DNA from: Corticicoccus populi
GTDB lineage: Bacteria > Bacillota > Bacilli > Staphylococcales > Salinicoccaceae
Length of the DNA: 64,000 nucleotides
Direction of reading: 5' to 3'
Assembly: GCF_042686195.1 (NCBI RefSeq)
Contig: NZ_JBHUOQ010000003.1
Span: forward strand, 1 to 64,000
This document shows, piece after piece, positions 1-7,751 of this stretch. Each line of letters opens with the position of its first letter. The stretch's first letter is position 1. Under the pieces are notes generated by a model. That model was not told the DNA's origin. It searched no databases and saw only the letters and a program-made list of their open reading frames with translations. Position numbers and translations under genes: made by a program.

Positions 1-28
1 GGCGGTTCGAACCCGTCATTCTCCACCA
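1..28 (+). tRNA. tRNA 3' fragment, probably tRNA-Val (cut by window start)
   Basis: Only the T arm, the 3' acceptor strand and an encoded CCA are present. The T stem (bases 1-5 with 13-17) pairs around the TTCGAAC loop, followed by acceptor strand ATTCTCC, discriminator A and CCA. The anticodon lies outside the window. The T arm and acceptor resemble Firmicutes tRNA-Val, which often heads this cluster, but identity is an inference. Confidence 0.8.
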
Positions 29-32
29 TTTA

Positions 33-105
<73 letters not shown>

Positions 106-137
106 TCATTTGATTATAATCATGATACTTTAATCTT

Positions 138-212
138 GCGGAAGTAGTTCAGTGGTAGAACATCACCTTGCCAAGGTGGGGGTCGCGGGTTCGAATCCCG
201 TCTTCCGCTCCA
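138..212 (+). tRNA. tRNA-Gly (GCC)
   Basis: Acceptor GCGGAAG pairs with CTTCCGC, discriminator T209, encoded CCA 210-212. The anticodon loop TTGCCAA gives GCC. Confidence 0.95.
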
Positions 213-261
213 TTTTATTTAACGGTTATACCGTTTTTATTTTTTTGCAAAATATCATAAT

Positions 262-335
262 GCGCCCGTAGCTCAATTGGATAGAGCGTTTGACTACGGA
301 TCAAGAGGTTAGGGGTTCGACTCCTCTCGGGCGCG
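262..335 (+). tRNA. tRNA-Arg (ACG)
   Basis: Acceptor GCGCCCG pairs with CGGGCGC, discriminator G335. The anticodon loop CTACGGA gives ACG, normally read as ICG after deamination. CCA is not encoded. Confidence 0.95.
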
Positions 336-353
336 TGTTTTTTGGTTCATTGA

Positions 354-427
354 CGGGAAGTAGCTCAGCTTGGTAGAGCACTTGGTTTGGGACCAAGGGG
401 TCGCAGGTTCGAATCCTGTCTTCCCGA
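354..427 (+). tRNA. tRNA-Pro (TGG)
   Basis: Acceptor CGGGAAG pairs with CTTCCCG, discriminator A427. The anticodon is TGG within a TTTGGGA loop. CCA is not encoded. Confidence 0.95.
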
Positions 428-434
428 TATTTAT

Positions 435-518
435 GCGGGTGTGGCGGAATTGGCAGACGCGCTAGAATCAGGATCTAGTGTCTTAATCGACGTGGGGGTT
501 CGAGTCCCTTCACCCGCA
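435..518 (+). tRNA. tRNA-Leu (CAG)
   Basis: An 84-base class II tRNA with a long variable arm. Acceptor GCGGGTG pairs with CACCCGC. The anticodon stem CTAGA/TCTAG encloses loop ATCAGGA, giving CAG. CCA is not encoded. Confidence 0.9.
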
Positions 519-530
519 CTTAATTTTAAT

Positions 531-606
531 GGGGGCTTAGCTCAGCTGGGAGAGCGCCTGCTTTGCACGCAGGAGGTCAGCGGTTCGATCCCGCTAGTCT
601 CCACCA
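531..606 (+). tRNA. tRNA-Ala (TGC)
   Basis: Acceptor GGGGGCT pairs (with G-U pairs) to AGTCTCC, discriminator A603, encoded CCA 604-606. The anticodon loop TTTGCAC gives TGC. Confidence 0.95.
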
Positions 607-628
607 TTAATAATTTAATACATATAAA

Positions 629-702
<74 letters not shown>

Positions 703-704
703 CT

Positions 705-734
705 AAAAAGCATAGAAATATCTGTGCTTTTTTT
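705..734 (+). terminator. Rho-independent terminator of the tRNA cluster
   Basis: A 12-bp hairpin with one G-U pair (AAAAAGCATAGA / TCTGTGCTTTTT) around loop AATA runs directly into a T tract, right after tRNA-Ile. Confidence 0.9.
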
Positions 735-886
735 CTTTGCGTTTTACAGAATTATTATAGGAAATCAGGGACTATCATTTAAAGATGTAATAATTCACTT
801 ATTGTTGAAACCGTTAACAATTCACATTGACCTGACCGTTTAGTTTTGTCAGAATGATGAGTAAGACTAAAACATAGGGGGTTAAT

Positions 887-2197
887 ATGTTAAGTATTAC
901 TGGCTTATTAATTATATTGATTATTGTTGCATTATTAATTACACAAAGAGTACATCCGATTATTGCTTTAACGACCATTCCTTTTATCGGTGCGTTAATC
1001 GCAGGATTCGGCTTAACAGAAATTACTGAGTTCTTCAACGACGGTATTGCTTCAGTACTATCTGTTGTGATTATGTTTATTTTCGCAATACTGTTTTTCG
1101 GTATTCTTCAGGATTCCGGGATGTTTAATCCGTTAATAAAAAGAATGATTAAAATTTCCCGGGGAAATATCATTGTTGTCGCAATGGTTACGGTGATTAT
1201 CGGTGCACTTGCACATCTGGACGGTGCCGGCGCATCTACATTTCTGATTACGATTCCTGCACTGCTTCCGTTATATAAAAAATTAAACATGAGCCCGTAT
1301 CTTTTAGTACTGTTAATTGGTATGAGTGCGAGTATTATTAATATGGTGCCGTGGGCCGGGCCGCTCGGACGTACAGCAGCTGTACTTGGTGAGGATGCGG
1401 CTGATTTGTGGGGACCGCTTATCCCGCTGCAGCTGATTTCGATTGTACTGTTAGTCGGCTTTGCAAGTTTTCTCGGCTGGCTTGAAAAAAGACGTATTGA
1501 ACGTAATGGTTTACTTATAAATCCGGACGATCCGACACTGTTTGATGGTGTTGGAGAGCTCAGTGAAGATGAAAGAAATCTTGAGCGTCCGAAACTGCTC
1601 TGGTTTAATTTACTTACAGTCGCGGTAGTGATTGTTTTCTTAGTGACGAGTCTTCTGCCTGCAGGATTAATATTCATGCTTGCGCTTTGTATTTCAATGA
1701 TCGTGAATTATCCCGATGTTGAAATCCAAAAAGACCGTCTCGCAAAGCATGCCCCGAACGCGTTAATGATGGGCTCCATCATACTTGCTGCCGGAACTTT
1801 TCTCGGTATACTTGACAACAGCGGTATGCTCGAATCACTGGCGACGGATATTGTGACAGTGCTGCCGGCGTTTATCGTCCCTTATCTGCACTATGTCATT
1901 GGGATACTTGGTGTTCCTTTTGAACTGATACTTAATACAGATGCATATTATTTTGCACTTCTGCCGGTTGTGGACGGTATTGTCAGTCCTCTCGGGGTGG
2001 AGAGCATTGAAATTGCATACTCACTAATGATTGGTAACATCATCGGTACATTTGTCAGTCCGTTTGCACCGGCTTTATGGCTTGCGGTCGGTCTTGCGGG
2101 TATTGAAATGGGGAAATACATTAAGTATGCATTTTTCTGGATCTGGGGATTCAGTTTAATCGTTATGCTGGTTGCTTTCCTTCTTGGAATTATATAA
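887..2197 (+). CDS. CitMHS-family citrate/metal-citrate symporter-like protein
   Basis: A 436-residue, highly hydrophobic protein with about 11-12 membrane segments. It resembles the CitMHS family, whose members take up citrate as a metal complex with protons. Family-like features include GALAHLDGAGAS (about residues 105-116) and the VPWAGPLGRT loop (about 153-162), with a soluble central loop at about 200-235. Actual substrate is not determined by sequence. An AGGGGG ribosome site lies 5 bases before the ATG. It is monocistronic, between the tRNA terminator and its own terminator. No adjacent citrate lyase or two-component system hints at regulation. NhaC- or gluconate-type transporters are the main alternatives. 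Confidence 0.75.
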   Translation: MLSITGLLIILIIVALLITQRVHPIIALTTIPFIGALIAGFGLTEITEFFNDGIASVLSVVIMFIFAILFFGILQDSGMFNPLIKRMIKISRGNIIVVAMVTVIIGALAHLDGAGASTFLITIPALLPLYKKLNMSPYLLVLLIGMSASIINMVPWAGPLGRTAAVLGEDAADLWGPLIPLQLISIVLLVGFASFLGWLEKRRIERNGLLINPDDPTLFDGVGELSEDERNLERPKLLWFNLLTVAVVIVFLVTSLLPAGLIFMLALCISMIVNYPDVEIQKDRLAKHAPNALMMGSIILAAGTFLGILDNSGMLESLATDIVTVLPAFIVPYLHYVIGILGVPFELILNTDAYYFALLPVVDGIVSPLGVESIEIAYSLMIGNIIGTFVSPFAPALWLAVGLAGIEMGKYIKYAFFWIWGFSLIVMLVAFLLGII

Positions 2198-2220
2198 AAA
2201 ACCTCCTTCGGGAGGTTTTT
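2197..2220. terminator. Bidirectional terminator between the citrate-type transporter and pdxR
   Basis: AAAAACCTCC and GGAGGTTTTT pair around a short TTCG-like loop, with A and T tracts on either side. It overlaps the transporter stop and the end of the convergent pdxR gene, so it can serve both strands. Confidence 0.9.
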
Positions 2221-3556
2221 ATTGTATGGCATCCTTTAAAAACATATTGAGTATTTTCATGATTTCACCGGCGGACTGTTCACCGATGCCGACAATAATG
2301 CTGTCTTTAAATTTATCCTGTACCGCATAATGATTCATACATAACAGACGGTGTTTTTCTGCATATTTTGAAACATCAATTCCCGGTACTTTCAAAATAA
2401 AGTGCATCCCTGTATGGGCACCCTGAACAGCAGCTCCAGGGTAATTTGACTCAATATAATCGGTAATACGTTCCATTTTCTCTCCGTATATTTTCCTCAC
2501 CCTGTTGATGTGTCTTTCAAGATAGCCGCCGTTAATAAAATCAGCAGTAATGTGCTGTATATGTCTGGATACATTACACGACAGACCGTGACGGTAATAT
2601 TCTTCTGCTGTTTCTTTCGGAAGCACCATCACTGCGAGCCTTAATGACGGGTAAATTGATTTTGAAAATGTGTTCATATAAATGGTTCTGTCATTCTGGT
2701 CCAGCCCCTGAAGGGAGGGGAGCGGTTTTCCTGTATATCTGAATTCACTGTCATAGTCATCCTCAATAATATATGAACCACAGGCAGCAGCGTGGTTCAA
2801 CAGCTGGATTCTTTTATTTAAAGAAAGTACAGAGCCGCCCGGGAACTGGTGCGAGGGTGTGACATGTGTAACAGTGTTGTTTAAGGCCTGTACATCTTTG
2901 ATATTAATGCCGTCAGTTTCCACTTCAGCAATATCAAAAGGCATATTGAGCCGGTTGAGCACACCTTTAAGCATTGGGTAGCCGGGATCTTCAATCGTAA
3001 TGCTTGGACGCTTCAGTAAATAAAGTACCTGATTCAGTAAATATTCTGTAGAGGGTCCGATGAAAATCTGGTCACGTGAGCAGGCAGCCCCGCGGTTGAT
3101 GTGCAGATAATCCATCACTGCATCTTTAAGTTCAGTTTCCCCGCTCGGCGCGCCCTGATTTAACAGGGTATGATTGTTAAATACGTTTTTTGAAATCTGC
3201 TTGATTACATCATTCTGAACGATGGACGTATCGACAGAAGCGAGAGGCAGCTGATAGACAACCGGTTCAGGTTTGTTGATTTCAGGAGATGTTTTGTGTT
3301 CTGTGCGGAGTGTATCAAGTTCTGAAACATAACAGCCGCTTTTCTCCCTGCTGTAAATTAAGTCCTCATCCATCAAAAGGCGGTAGGCTGTTTCAATTGT
3401 AGTCATGCTGACCGCAAGATCAGTCTTCAGCTGACGTTTCCCCGGCAGTTTTTCATGACTTTTGAGGCTGCCTGAGAGTATATTTTCTTTAATCTGCTTA
3501 TAAATCTGCGCATACAATGGTTCATTTTTCTGCTTTTCCAAATGAAGGAACACCAT
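2219..3556 (-). CDS. pdxR: MocR-type transcriptional regulator PdxR
   Basis: A 445-residue fusion of an N-terminal GntR-type winged helix (about residues 5-75, with the LPGKRQLKTDL turn region) and a fold-type I aminotransferase-like domain. The aminotransferase part shows SPSHQFP-like TPSHQFPGG, DDYDSEFRY, and a PLP lysine in NTFSKSIYPSLR. In other Firmicutes this architecture activates pdxST when PLP is low and represses its own gene. Here it is transcribed divergently from pdxS with an 86-bp gap holding a perfect inverted repeat, which fits that role. Length is usual for the family. Confidence 0.92.
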   Translation of the reverse strand: MVFLHLEKQKNEPLYAQIYKQIKENILSGSLKSHEKLPGKRQLKTDLAVSMTTIETAYRLLMDEDLIYSREKSGCYVSELDTLRTEHKTSPEINKPEPVVYQLPLASVDTSIVQNDVIKQISKNVFNNHTLLNQGAPSGETELKDAVMDYLHINRGAACSRDQIFIGPSTEYLLNQVLYLLKRPSITIEDPGYPMLKGVLNRLNMPFDIAEVETDGINIKDVQALNNTVTHVTPSHQFPGGSVLSLNKRIQLLNHAAACGSYIIEDDYDSEFRYTGKPLPSLQGLDQNDRTIYMNTFSKSIYPSLRLAVMVLPKETAEEYYRHGLSCNVSRHIQHITADFINGGYLERHINRVRKIYGEKMERITDYIESNYPGAAVQGAHTGMHFILKVPGIDVSKYAEKHRLLCMNHYAVQDKFKDSIIVGIGEQSAGEIMKILNMFLKDAIQ

Positions 3557-3577
3557 CTGACCCCCTAAATTATTTTT

Positions 3578-3604
3578 AAACTGATACTTCTAACGTATCA
3601 GTTT
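3578..3604. promoter_or_regulatory. Candidate PdxR operator (perfect inverted repeat)
   Basis: AAACTGATAC (3578-3587) and GTATCAGTTT (3595-3604) are perfect inverted repeats separated by 7 bases, midway between pdxR and pdxS. Position and symmetry suggest the PdxR binding site. MocR regulators often bind direct and inverted repeats, so the assignment is an inference. Confidence 0.65.
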
Positions 3605-3648
3605 TTATTTTACACTATATCATATTAAATAGAGAAAGAGGGATGACA

Positions 3649-4533
3649 GTGTCAAAAGTGGGAACAGAGAGAGTTAAACGTGGTATGGCGGAAATGCAGA
3701 AAGGCGGCGTAATCATGGATGTCGTCAATGCTGAGCAGGCAAAAGTAGCGGAGGCGGCAGGAGCGGTTGCAGTGATGGCGCTTGAGAGAGTACCGTCTGA
3801 TATCCGTGCAGCAGGCGGTGTCGCACGGGCATGTGACCCTGAAATTGTTGAACAAGTGATGAATGCCGTATCGATTCCTGTGATGGCAAAGTGCCGTATC
3901 GGTCATATTACAGAGGCGCGTGTATTGGAATCAATGGGTGTGGATTACATAGATGAGTCAGAAGTGTTAACCCCGGCGGATGAGGAATTTCATTTACTGA
4001 AAGATGAATACACGGTACCGTTTGTCTGCGGCTGCAGAGATCTTGGTGAAGCAGCGAGACGGATTGGTGAAGGAACAGCGATGCTCCGCACAAAAGGTGA
4101 ACCCGGGACTGGTAATATTGTCGAAGCAGTACGCCATATGAGAAAAGTCAATCAGCAGGTCAGACAGCTTTCAGTAATGAGCGATGATGAAGTGATGACG
4201 ATGGCGAAAGAGTTAGGTGCGCCTTATGAAGTATTGAAAGAGATAAGGGCAGCCGGGAAGCTTCCTGTTGTTAATTTTGCAGCAGGCGGTGTGGCGACAC
4301 CTCAGGATGCGGCATTGATGATGGAACTTGGTGCAGACGGTGTATTTGTCGGCTCAGGAGTATTCAAGTCGGAAAACCCTGAGAAATTTGCCCGTGCGAT
4401 TGTTGAAGCAACCACACATTATCAGGATTATGAACGTATTGGAAAACTGGCGAAGGAATTAGGTGCCGCAATGACCGGTCTTGATATCAGACAGCTGTCA
4501 CTCGAAGAGAGAATGCAGGAGCGCGGCTGGTAA
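3649..4533 (+). CDS. pdxS: Pyridoxal 5'-phosphate synthase subunit PdxS
   Basis: The synthase subunit condenses ribose 5-phosphate, glyceraldehyde 3-phosphate and ammonia to PLP. It is a TIM barrel with the catalytic lysines in SIPVMAKCRIGH and MLRTKGEPGTGN, and the phosphate-binding NFAAGGVATPQDAA. The GTG at 3649 is preferred over the in-frame ATG at 3643: the AGAGGG ribosome site abuts that ATG but is 6 bases from the GTG, and starting with Met-Ser-Lys-Val matches the family. That gives 294 residues, the usual length. It overlaps pdxT by one base (TAATG), implying translational coupling. Confidence 0.97.
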   Translation: MSKVGTERVKRGMAEMQKGGVIMDVVNAEQAKVAEAAGAVAVMALERVPSDIRAAGGVARACDPEIVEQVMNAVSIPVMAKCRIGHITEARVLESMGVDYIDESEVLTPADEEFHLLKDEYTVPFVCGCRDLGEAARRIGEGTAMLRTKGEPGTGNIVEAVRHMRKVNQQVRQLSVMSDDEVMTMAKELGAPYEVLKEIRAAGKLPVVNFAAGGVATPQDAALMMELGADGVFVGSGVFKSENPEKFARAIVEATTHYQDYERIGKLAKELGAAMTGLDIRQLSLEERMQERGW

Positions 4534-5099
4534 TGAAAATCGGTGTTCTGGCTTTACAGGGTGCGGTAAGAGAACATATTCAGATGATTGAGGCGTGTGG
4601 TGAAACTGGTATTCCAATCAAAAAGACAGAAGAACTGGAGAATATTGATGCCTTAATACTGCCGGGCGGGGAATCAACCGCAATCCGCAGGCTGATGGAC
4701 TGTTACGGCTTTACAGAGGCGCTTAAAGAGAGCAATCTGCCGATGTTCGGAACATGTGCGGGGCTGATTTTACTTGGACAGGCACATTTAGGCAAACTGG
4801 ATATTACTGTTGAGAGGAACTCATTCGGCAGACAAATCGACAGTTTTGAAAGAGAGCTTGAAGTGAAAGGGATCGACACAACAGCAACCGCTGTATTTAT
4901 CCGTGCACCGCATATTGAAAGTTCAGGAGAGAGTGTGGAGGTTCTTTCAACAGCAGATGAAAAGATTGTTGCTGTGAAAGATGACAGGCATCTCGGAATT
5001 TCATTCCATCCGGAACTGACAGATTCCAAAGTATTTCATCAATATTTTATCGATATGGTTAAGCAGCTGTCATTTGAAGCGGCAGAAGTTTCAGAGTAA
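4533..5099 (+). CDS. pdxT: Pyridoxal 5'-phosphate synthase glutaminase subunit PdxT
   Basis: A class I glutaminase that feeds ammonia to PdxS in the 12+12 PLP synthase complex. Visible signatures are LPGGEST, the nucleophile in FGTCAGLILL (Cys near residue 78) and the His-Glu pair in SFHPEL. The 188-residue length is normal. It is the second gene of the pdxST operon and is followed by a strong terminator shared with the convergent plsC-like gene. Confidence 0.96.
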   Translation: MKIGVLALQGAVREHIQMIEACGETGIPIKKTEELENIDALILPGGESTAIRRLMDCYGFTEALKESNLPMFGTCAGLILLGQAHLGKLDITVERNSFGRQIDSFERELEVKGIDTTATAVFIRAPHIESSGESVEVLSTADEKIVAVKDDRHLGISFHPELTDSKVFHQYFIDMVKQLSFEAAEVSE

Positions 5100-5103
5100 C
5101 AGA

Positions 5104-5137
5104 GAAGCCAGCCCGGCATTGCCGGACTGGCTTTTCT
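5104..5137. terminator. Bidirectional terminator between pdxT and the plsC-like gene
   Basis: A long hairpin, AAGCCAG-C-CCGGC with GCCGG-A-CTGGCTT, around a 3-base loop, flanked by an A-rich and a T-rich side, closes both convergent operons. Confidence 0.88.
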
Positions 5138-5762
5138 ACCATTCTCTGAACCCGCCTTCTTTCTGAAGGGCGTCCATTCTGCTGTTTAAAGTATCCATAA
5201 ATGTTTTTCGGTCTGATGTGAATTTAAACGGTGCACCGATGAAAATATCGACAAAGAAAGGAACAAAGATAAATGAGCCTTTCGGAAGTGCTTTGCCGAG
5301 TCCGTGCAGAAACACGGGAATCACATCGATATCCGGACGTTCACGCATGAGGTAGTATACACCGCTTTTATATTTACTGAGCTGTTCTGCTTCACCGCGG
5401 GATCCTTCCGGAAAGAGAATAATGATGCCGTCTTCATCCAGTGACTGGAGTATTGGCTGAAACATACCTTGAAAATCTTTAGTCATTCTGCGTTCAATCG
5501 GAATGATATTCATCACCTTTGTTGAGAAGAAGGCGAGAAATTTATTTTTCATGAAATAATCACCGGCAGCGACCGGACGGACTTTTGAAAAACTTTTCCC
5601 GTGGAATAAAGACATCAGCACTAAAGTATCGAGATGGCTGTTATGGTTTGCGATAATGACACACGGGCCTTTTTCAGGAAGCCGTTCACGGTGTCTGATA
5701 TTCAGGCCGAGTACGAATAATACGGCAGGGCGGACAAGTATTGAAAACAACAGGTTTCTCAT
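5136..5762 (-). CDS. 1-acyl-glycerol-3-phosphate acyltransferase (PlsC-like)
   Basis: A PlsC-family acyltransferase that would make phosphatidic acid from lysophosphatidic acid at the membrane. The catalytic HX4D box is in NHNSHLD (about residues 38-44), and the acceptor-binding box is FPEGSRG. The first 20 residues are hydrophobic. The ATG at 5762 has AAGGGG 8 bases upstream and is preferred to an in-frame GTG three codons earlier, giving 208 residues. It is the third gene of a tight three-gene lipid operon, 12 bases after the CdsA-like gene. Confidence 0.88.
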   Translation of the reverse strand: MRNLLFSILVRPAVLFVLGLNIRHRERLPEKGPCVIIANHNSHLDTLVLMSLFHGKSFSKVRPVAAGDYFMKNKFLAFFSTKVMNIIPIERRMTKDFQGMFQPILQSLDEDGIIILFPEGSRGEAEQLSKYKSGVYYLMRERPDIDVIPVFLHGLGKALPKGSFIFVPFFVDIFIGAPFKFTSDRKTFMDTLNSRMDALQKEGGFREW

Positions 5763-5774
5763 TATTTTCACCCC

Positions 5775-6713
5775 TTAAAAGTAAAAATATCTTGTGAAAT
5801 GGAAAAACAGCGGTGCGGTGTAAGTCAATGAGTCGACACGGTCTAAAATACCGCCGTGCCCCGGTATAATTGCAGAAGTATCTTTAATATTTAAGTCACG
5901 TTTTAAAGCTGAAATATTTACATCACCGATAAAGCCGGTAATACCGATATAAAGTCCGGCGATAATACTGGCAGTTAAACTAAACGGCGTGATCAATGGT
6001 GCGAGCAGTACGGCAAGGAGAGTTGTGGTAAGCACCCCGCCGATAAAGCCTTCCCATGTTTTATTGGGTGAAACTTTCGGAATGATTTTATGTCTGCCGA
6101 GCATTTTCCCCCATATAAACTGTGCAACATCGTTCGCCTGAGTCAGGACAACGAGGAATAGTACAAGTCCCGCTCCGATTACGCTGTTCTCCTGTCCCGG
6201 CAGTACGAGGAGGAATGCAAGGTGGGAGAGGCCGAATACCATCAGCATGACGCCCCACTGCACTGAGGCGATGGAATGGAGGAAATTCTTTGTTTCGCCG
6301 ACGATAATCGCCTGTATCGGTATTAATAAAAACATGTAGACGGGTATGAACACAATAAAGAGACCGTACCAGCCGGAATAGATTAAAAGAAACTGAATCG
6401 GAATAGCCATATATGCCCAAAATAATACGAGGCGGTGGGACCGGTTAAACGGAATCAGTGAAAAATATTCTTTTAATGCAAGGAAGCAGAGTAATGCCAT
6501 GAAAATAAGTGAAATCGTTGAATGAATCACGAGTGCAATGGTGAAAATGATAAACATCATCCACCAGGAGCGGATACGCAGCCCGACTTCATCAACAGTC
6601 GGTGAAGGTTTCGTCCGCTTTAACACAGCAGTGATCACAGAAGAAATCACGAGCACCGCAATAATACCAATCAGAACATACAAAACTTCGTCGGTAATCA
6701 AGTTAATATTCAT
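5775..6713 (-). CDS. CdsA-like CDP-diglyceride synthase (phosphatidate cytidylyltransferase)
   Basis: A 312-residue polytopic membrane protein of the phosphatidate cytidylyltransferase family, which converts phosphatidic acid and CTP to CDP-diacylglycerol. The signature region SPNKTWEGFIGG is followed by GDVNISALKRDLNIKD and IPGHGGILDRVDS, the usual C-terminal signature. It is probably a second, specialised copy, because the housekeeping cdsA normally sits near uppS and dxr or rasP; that is an inference. It overlaps the upstream CDP-alcohol phosphotransferase by 4 bases (ATGA). It resembles the pairing seen in E. coli ynbA-ynbB. Confidence 0.88.
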   Translation of the reverse strand: MNINLITDEVLYVLIGIIAVLVISSVITAVLKRTKPSPTVDEVGLRIRSWWMMFIIFTIALVIHSTISLIFMALLCFLALKEYFSLIPFNRSHRLVLFWAYMAIPIQFLLIYSGWYGLFIVFIPVYMFLLIPIQAIIVGETKNFLHSIASVQWGVMLMVFGLSHLAFLLVLPGQENSVIGAGLVLFLVVLTQANDVAQFIWGKMLGRHKIIPKVSPNKTWEGFIGGVLTTTLLAVLLAPLITPFSLTASIIAGLYIGITGFIGDVNISALKRDLNIKDTSAIIPGHGGILDRVDSLTYTAPLFFHFTRYFYF

Positions 6714-7315
6714 TCAGCACCCTCCAGTCCATGTTTGATACGCTTGTAAATATTAATAATGATAAGTAATGAGCTGATTAAAAAAACAATCCATAAATAG
6801 TCATGTATCGGAATATTAAAAGCAAGAAGTACACTGACTGCCCCGATGATAAAAGCGCGGTCACTTTTTCCCATAGGTCCGTCATAACGTCTTTCACCAC
6901 TTACTGTTTCGCCGATTACACCCGCCATCTCACTCACAATGGACAGGATCACAAATAAAACAACGGTCATTTCAAACTGACTTAAAACCAGGATGAAAGG
7001 GATAAATAATGCGGCATCGCTCACAACATCGGTCAGTTCATTTAAATACTTGCCGAGGTTTGATTTTAAGTTGTATTCCTTCGCAAGCACCCCGTCAATG
7101 GCGTTCATCGCCATGCGGACGAACATAAATACAGGAATCATAATGTAAATCCATATGGACGTATAGTTATAATAAAATACGATACCGAGAGCTATAGATA
7201 AAAAACATGCGGCAAGGGTCACCTGGTTTGGTGTGATGTTTAATGTATGTAAGAAGCGGACAACAGGCATCAGCAGCTTTTGAAATTTAGGCTTCAGTTC
7301 ATAAATACTGACCAT
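6710..7315 (-). CDS. CDP-alcohol phosphatidyltransferase family protein with altered active-site motif
   Basis: A 201-residue membrane protein with five or six hydrophobic segments, first in the lipid operon and preceded by AGGAGG. The family transfers a phosphatidyl group from CDP-diacylglycerol to an alcohol. The usual motif is D-x2-D-G-x2-A-R-x8-G-x3-D-x3-D. Here it reads N71, D74, G75, A78, K79, G88, N92, D96, so the first and third aspartates and the arginine are replaced. Conservative changes and normal spacing suggest a specialised subfamily rather than decay. The acceptor alcohol cannot be told from sequence. Confidence 0.82.
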   Translation of the reverse strand: MVSIYELKPKFQKLLMPVVRFLHTLNITPNQVTLAACFLSIALGIVFYYNYTSIWIYIMIPVFMFVRMAMNAIDGVLAKEYNLKSNLGKYLNELTDVVSDAALFIPFILVLSQFEMTVVLFVILSIVSEMAGVIGETVSGERRYDGPMGKSDRAFIIGAVSVLLAFNIPIHDYLWIVFLISSLLIIINIYKRIKHGLEGAE

Positions 7316-7410
7316 TTAAACGCCTCCTGTTTTTATTTTACTATACACAAGTTGGATTATTCCGACAAATAAAATTTCAGGGTTTTCACTTAAATACAAT
7401 AAGGAATAAT

Positions 7411-7440
7411 AAAAACGCCTGAAACAATAGTTTCAGACGT
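7411..7440 (-). terminator. Terminator after the 72-residue membrane protein gene
   Basis: On the minus strand ACGTCTGAAAC pairs with GTTTCAGGCGT around loop TATT, followed by TTTTTATT. It lies 6 bases after the small gene ending at 7447. Confidence 0.85.
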
Positions 7441-7446
7441 CCGGTG

Positions 7447-7665
7447 TTATTGCGCACTACGAAAAATGAAGCGGCGCAGATGTTTTGTAATGAACAGTGC
7501 TGCCGCGAGCATAACGAAAACATTTAAAAGGTGCAGAATCATCGCAAGATTAATATCGTTTACAAACTGTGTCAGTACGTAAAGAGATATGCTGTAGATG
7601 ACAGAAAATATAATAAGAAAAATGATAAAAGTTGTAATCAGGTTATTTAACCGGTTCTTTTCCAT
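7447..7665 (-). CDS. Small two-helix membrane protein, unknown
   Basis: I do not recognise this 72-residue protein. It has two hydrophobic segments (about residues 10-30 and 38-58), a short positively charged N-terminus and a basic C-terminus (KHLRRFIFR). The ATG at 7665 is chosen over a GTG at 7680 because GAGGACGG lies at good ribosome-binding distance before the ATG. It is monocistronic with its own terminator, which supports it as real. No function can be assigned. Confidence 0.65.
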   Translation of the reverse strand: MEKNRLNNLITTFIIFLIIFSVIYSISLYVLTQFVNDINLAMILHLLNVFVMLAAALFITKHLRRFIFRSAQ

Positions 7666-7751
7666 AAATACCGTCCTCACTCAATCGTCGTTACATTCAG
7701 TATACCGGTGTGACTGTTATATTGATGTGAGTTTTATCACTAAATCAGAAT

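Noticed and set aside
1108..1677. Long open frames opposite highly expressed or hydrophobic genes (for example antisense to the citrate-type transporter, rpoB, rpoC and the his genes)
   Set aside because: They mirror codon structure of the real genes, lack ribosome sites and show no recognisable protein features.
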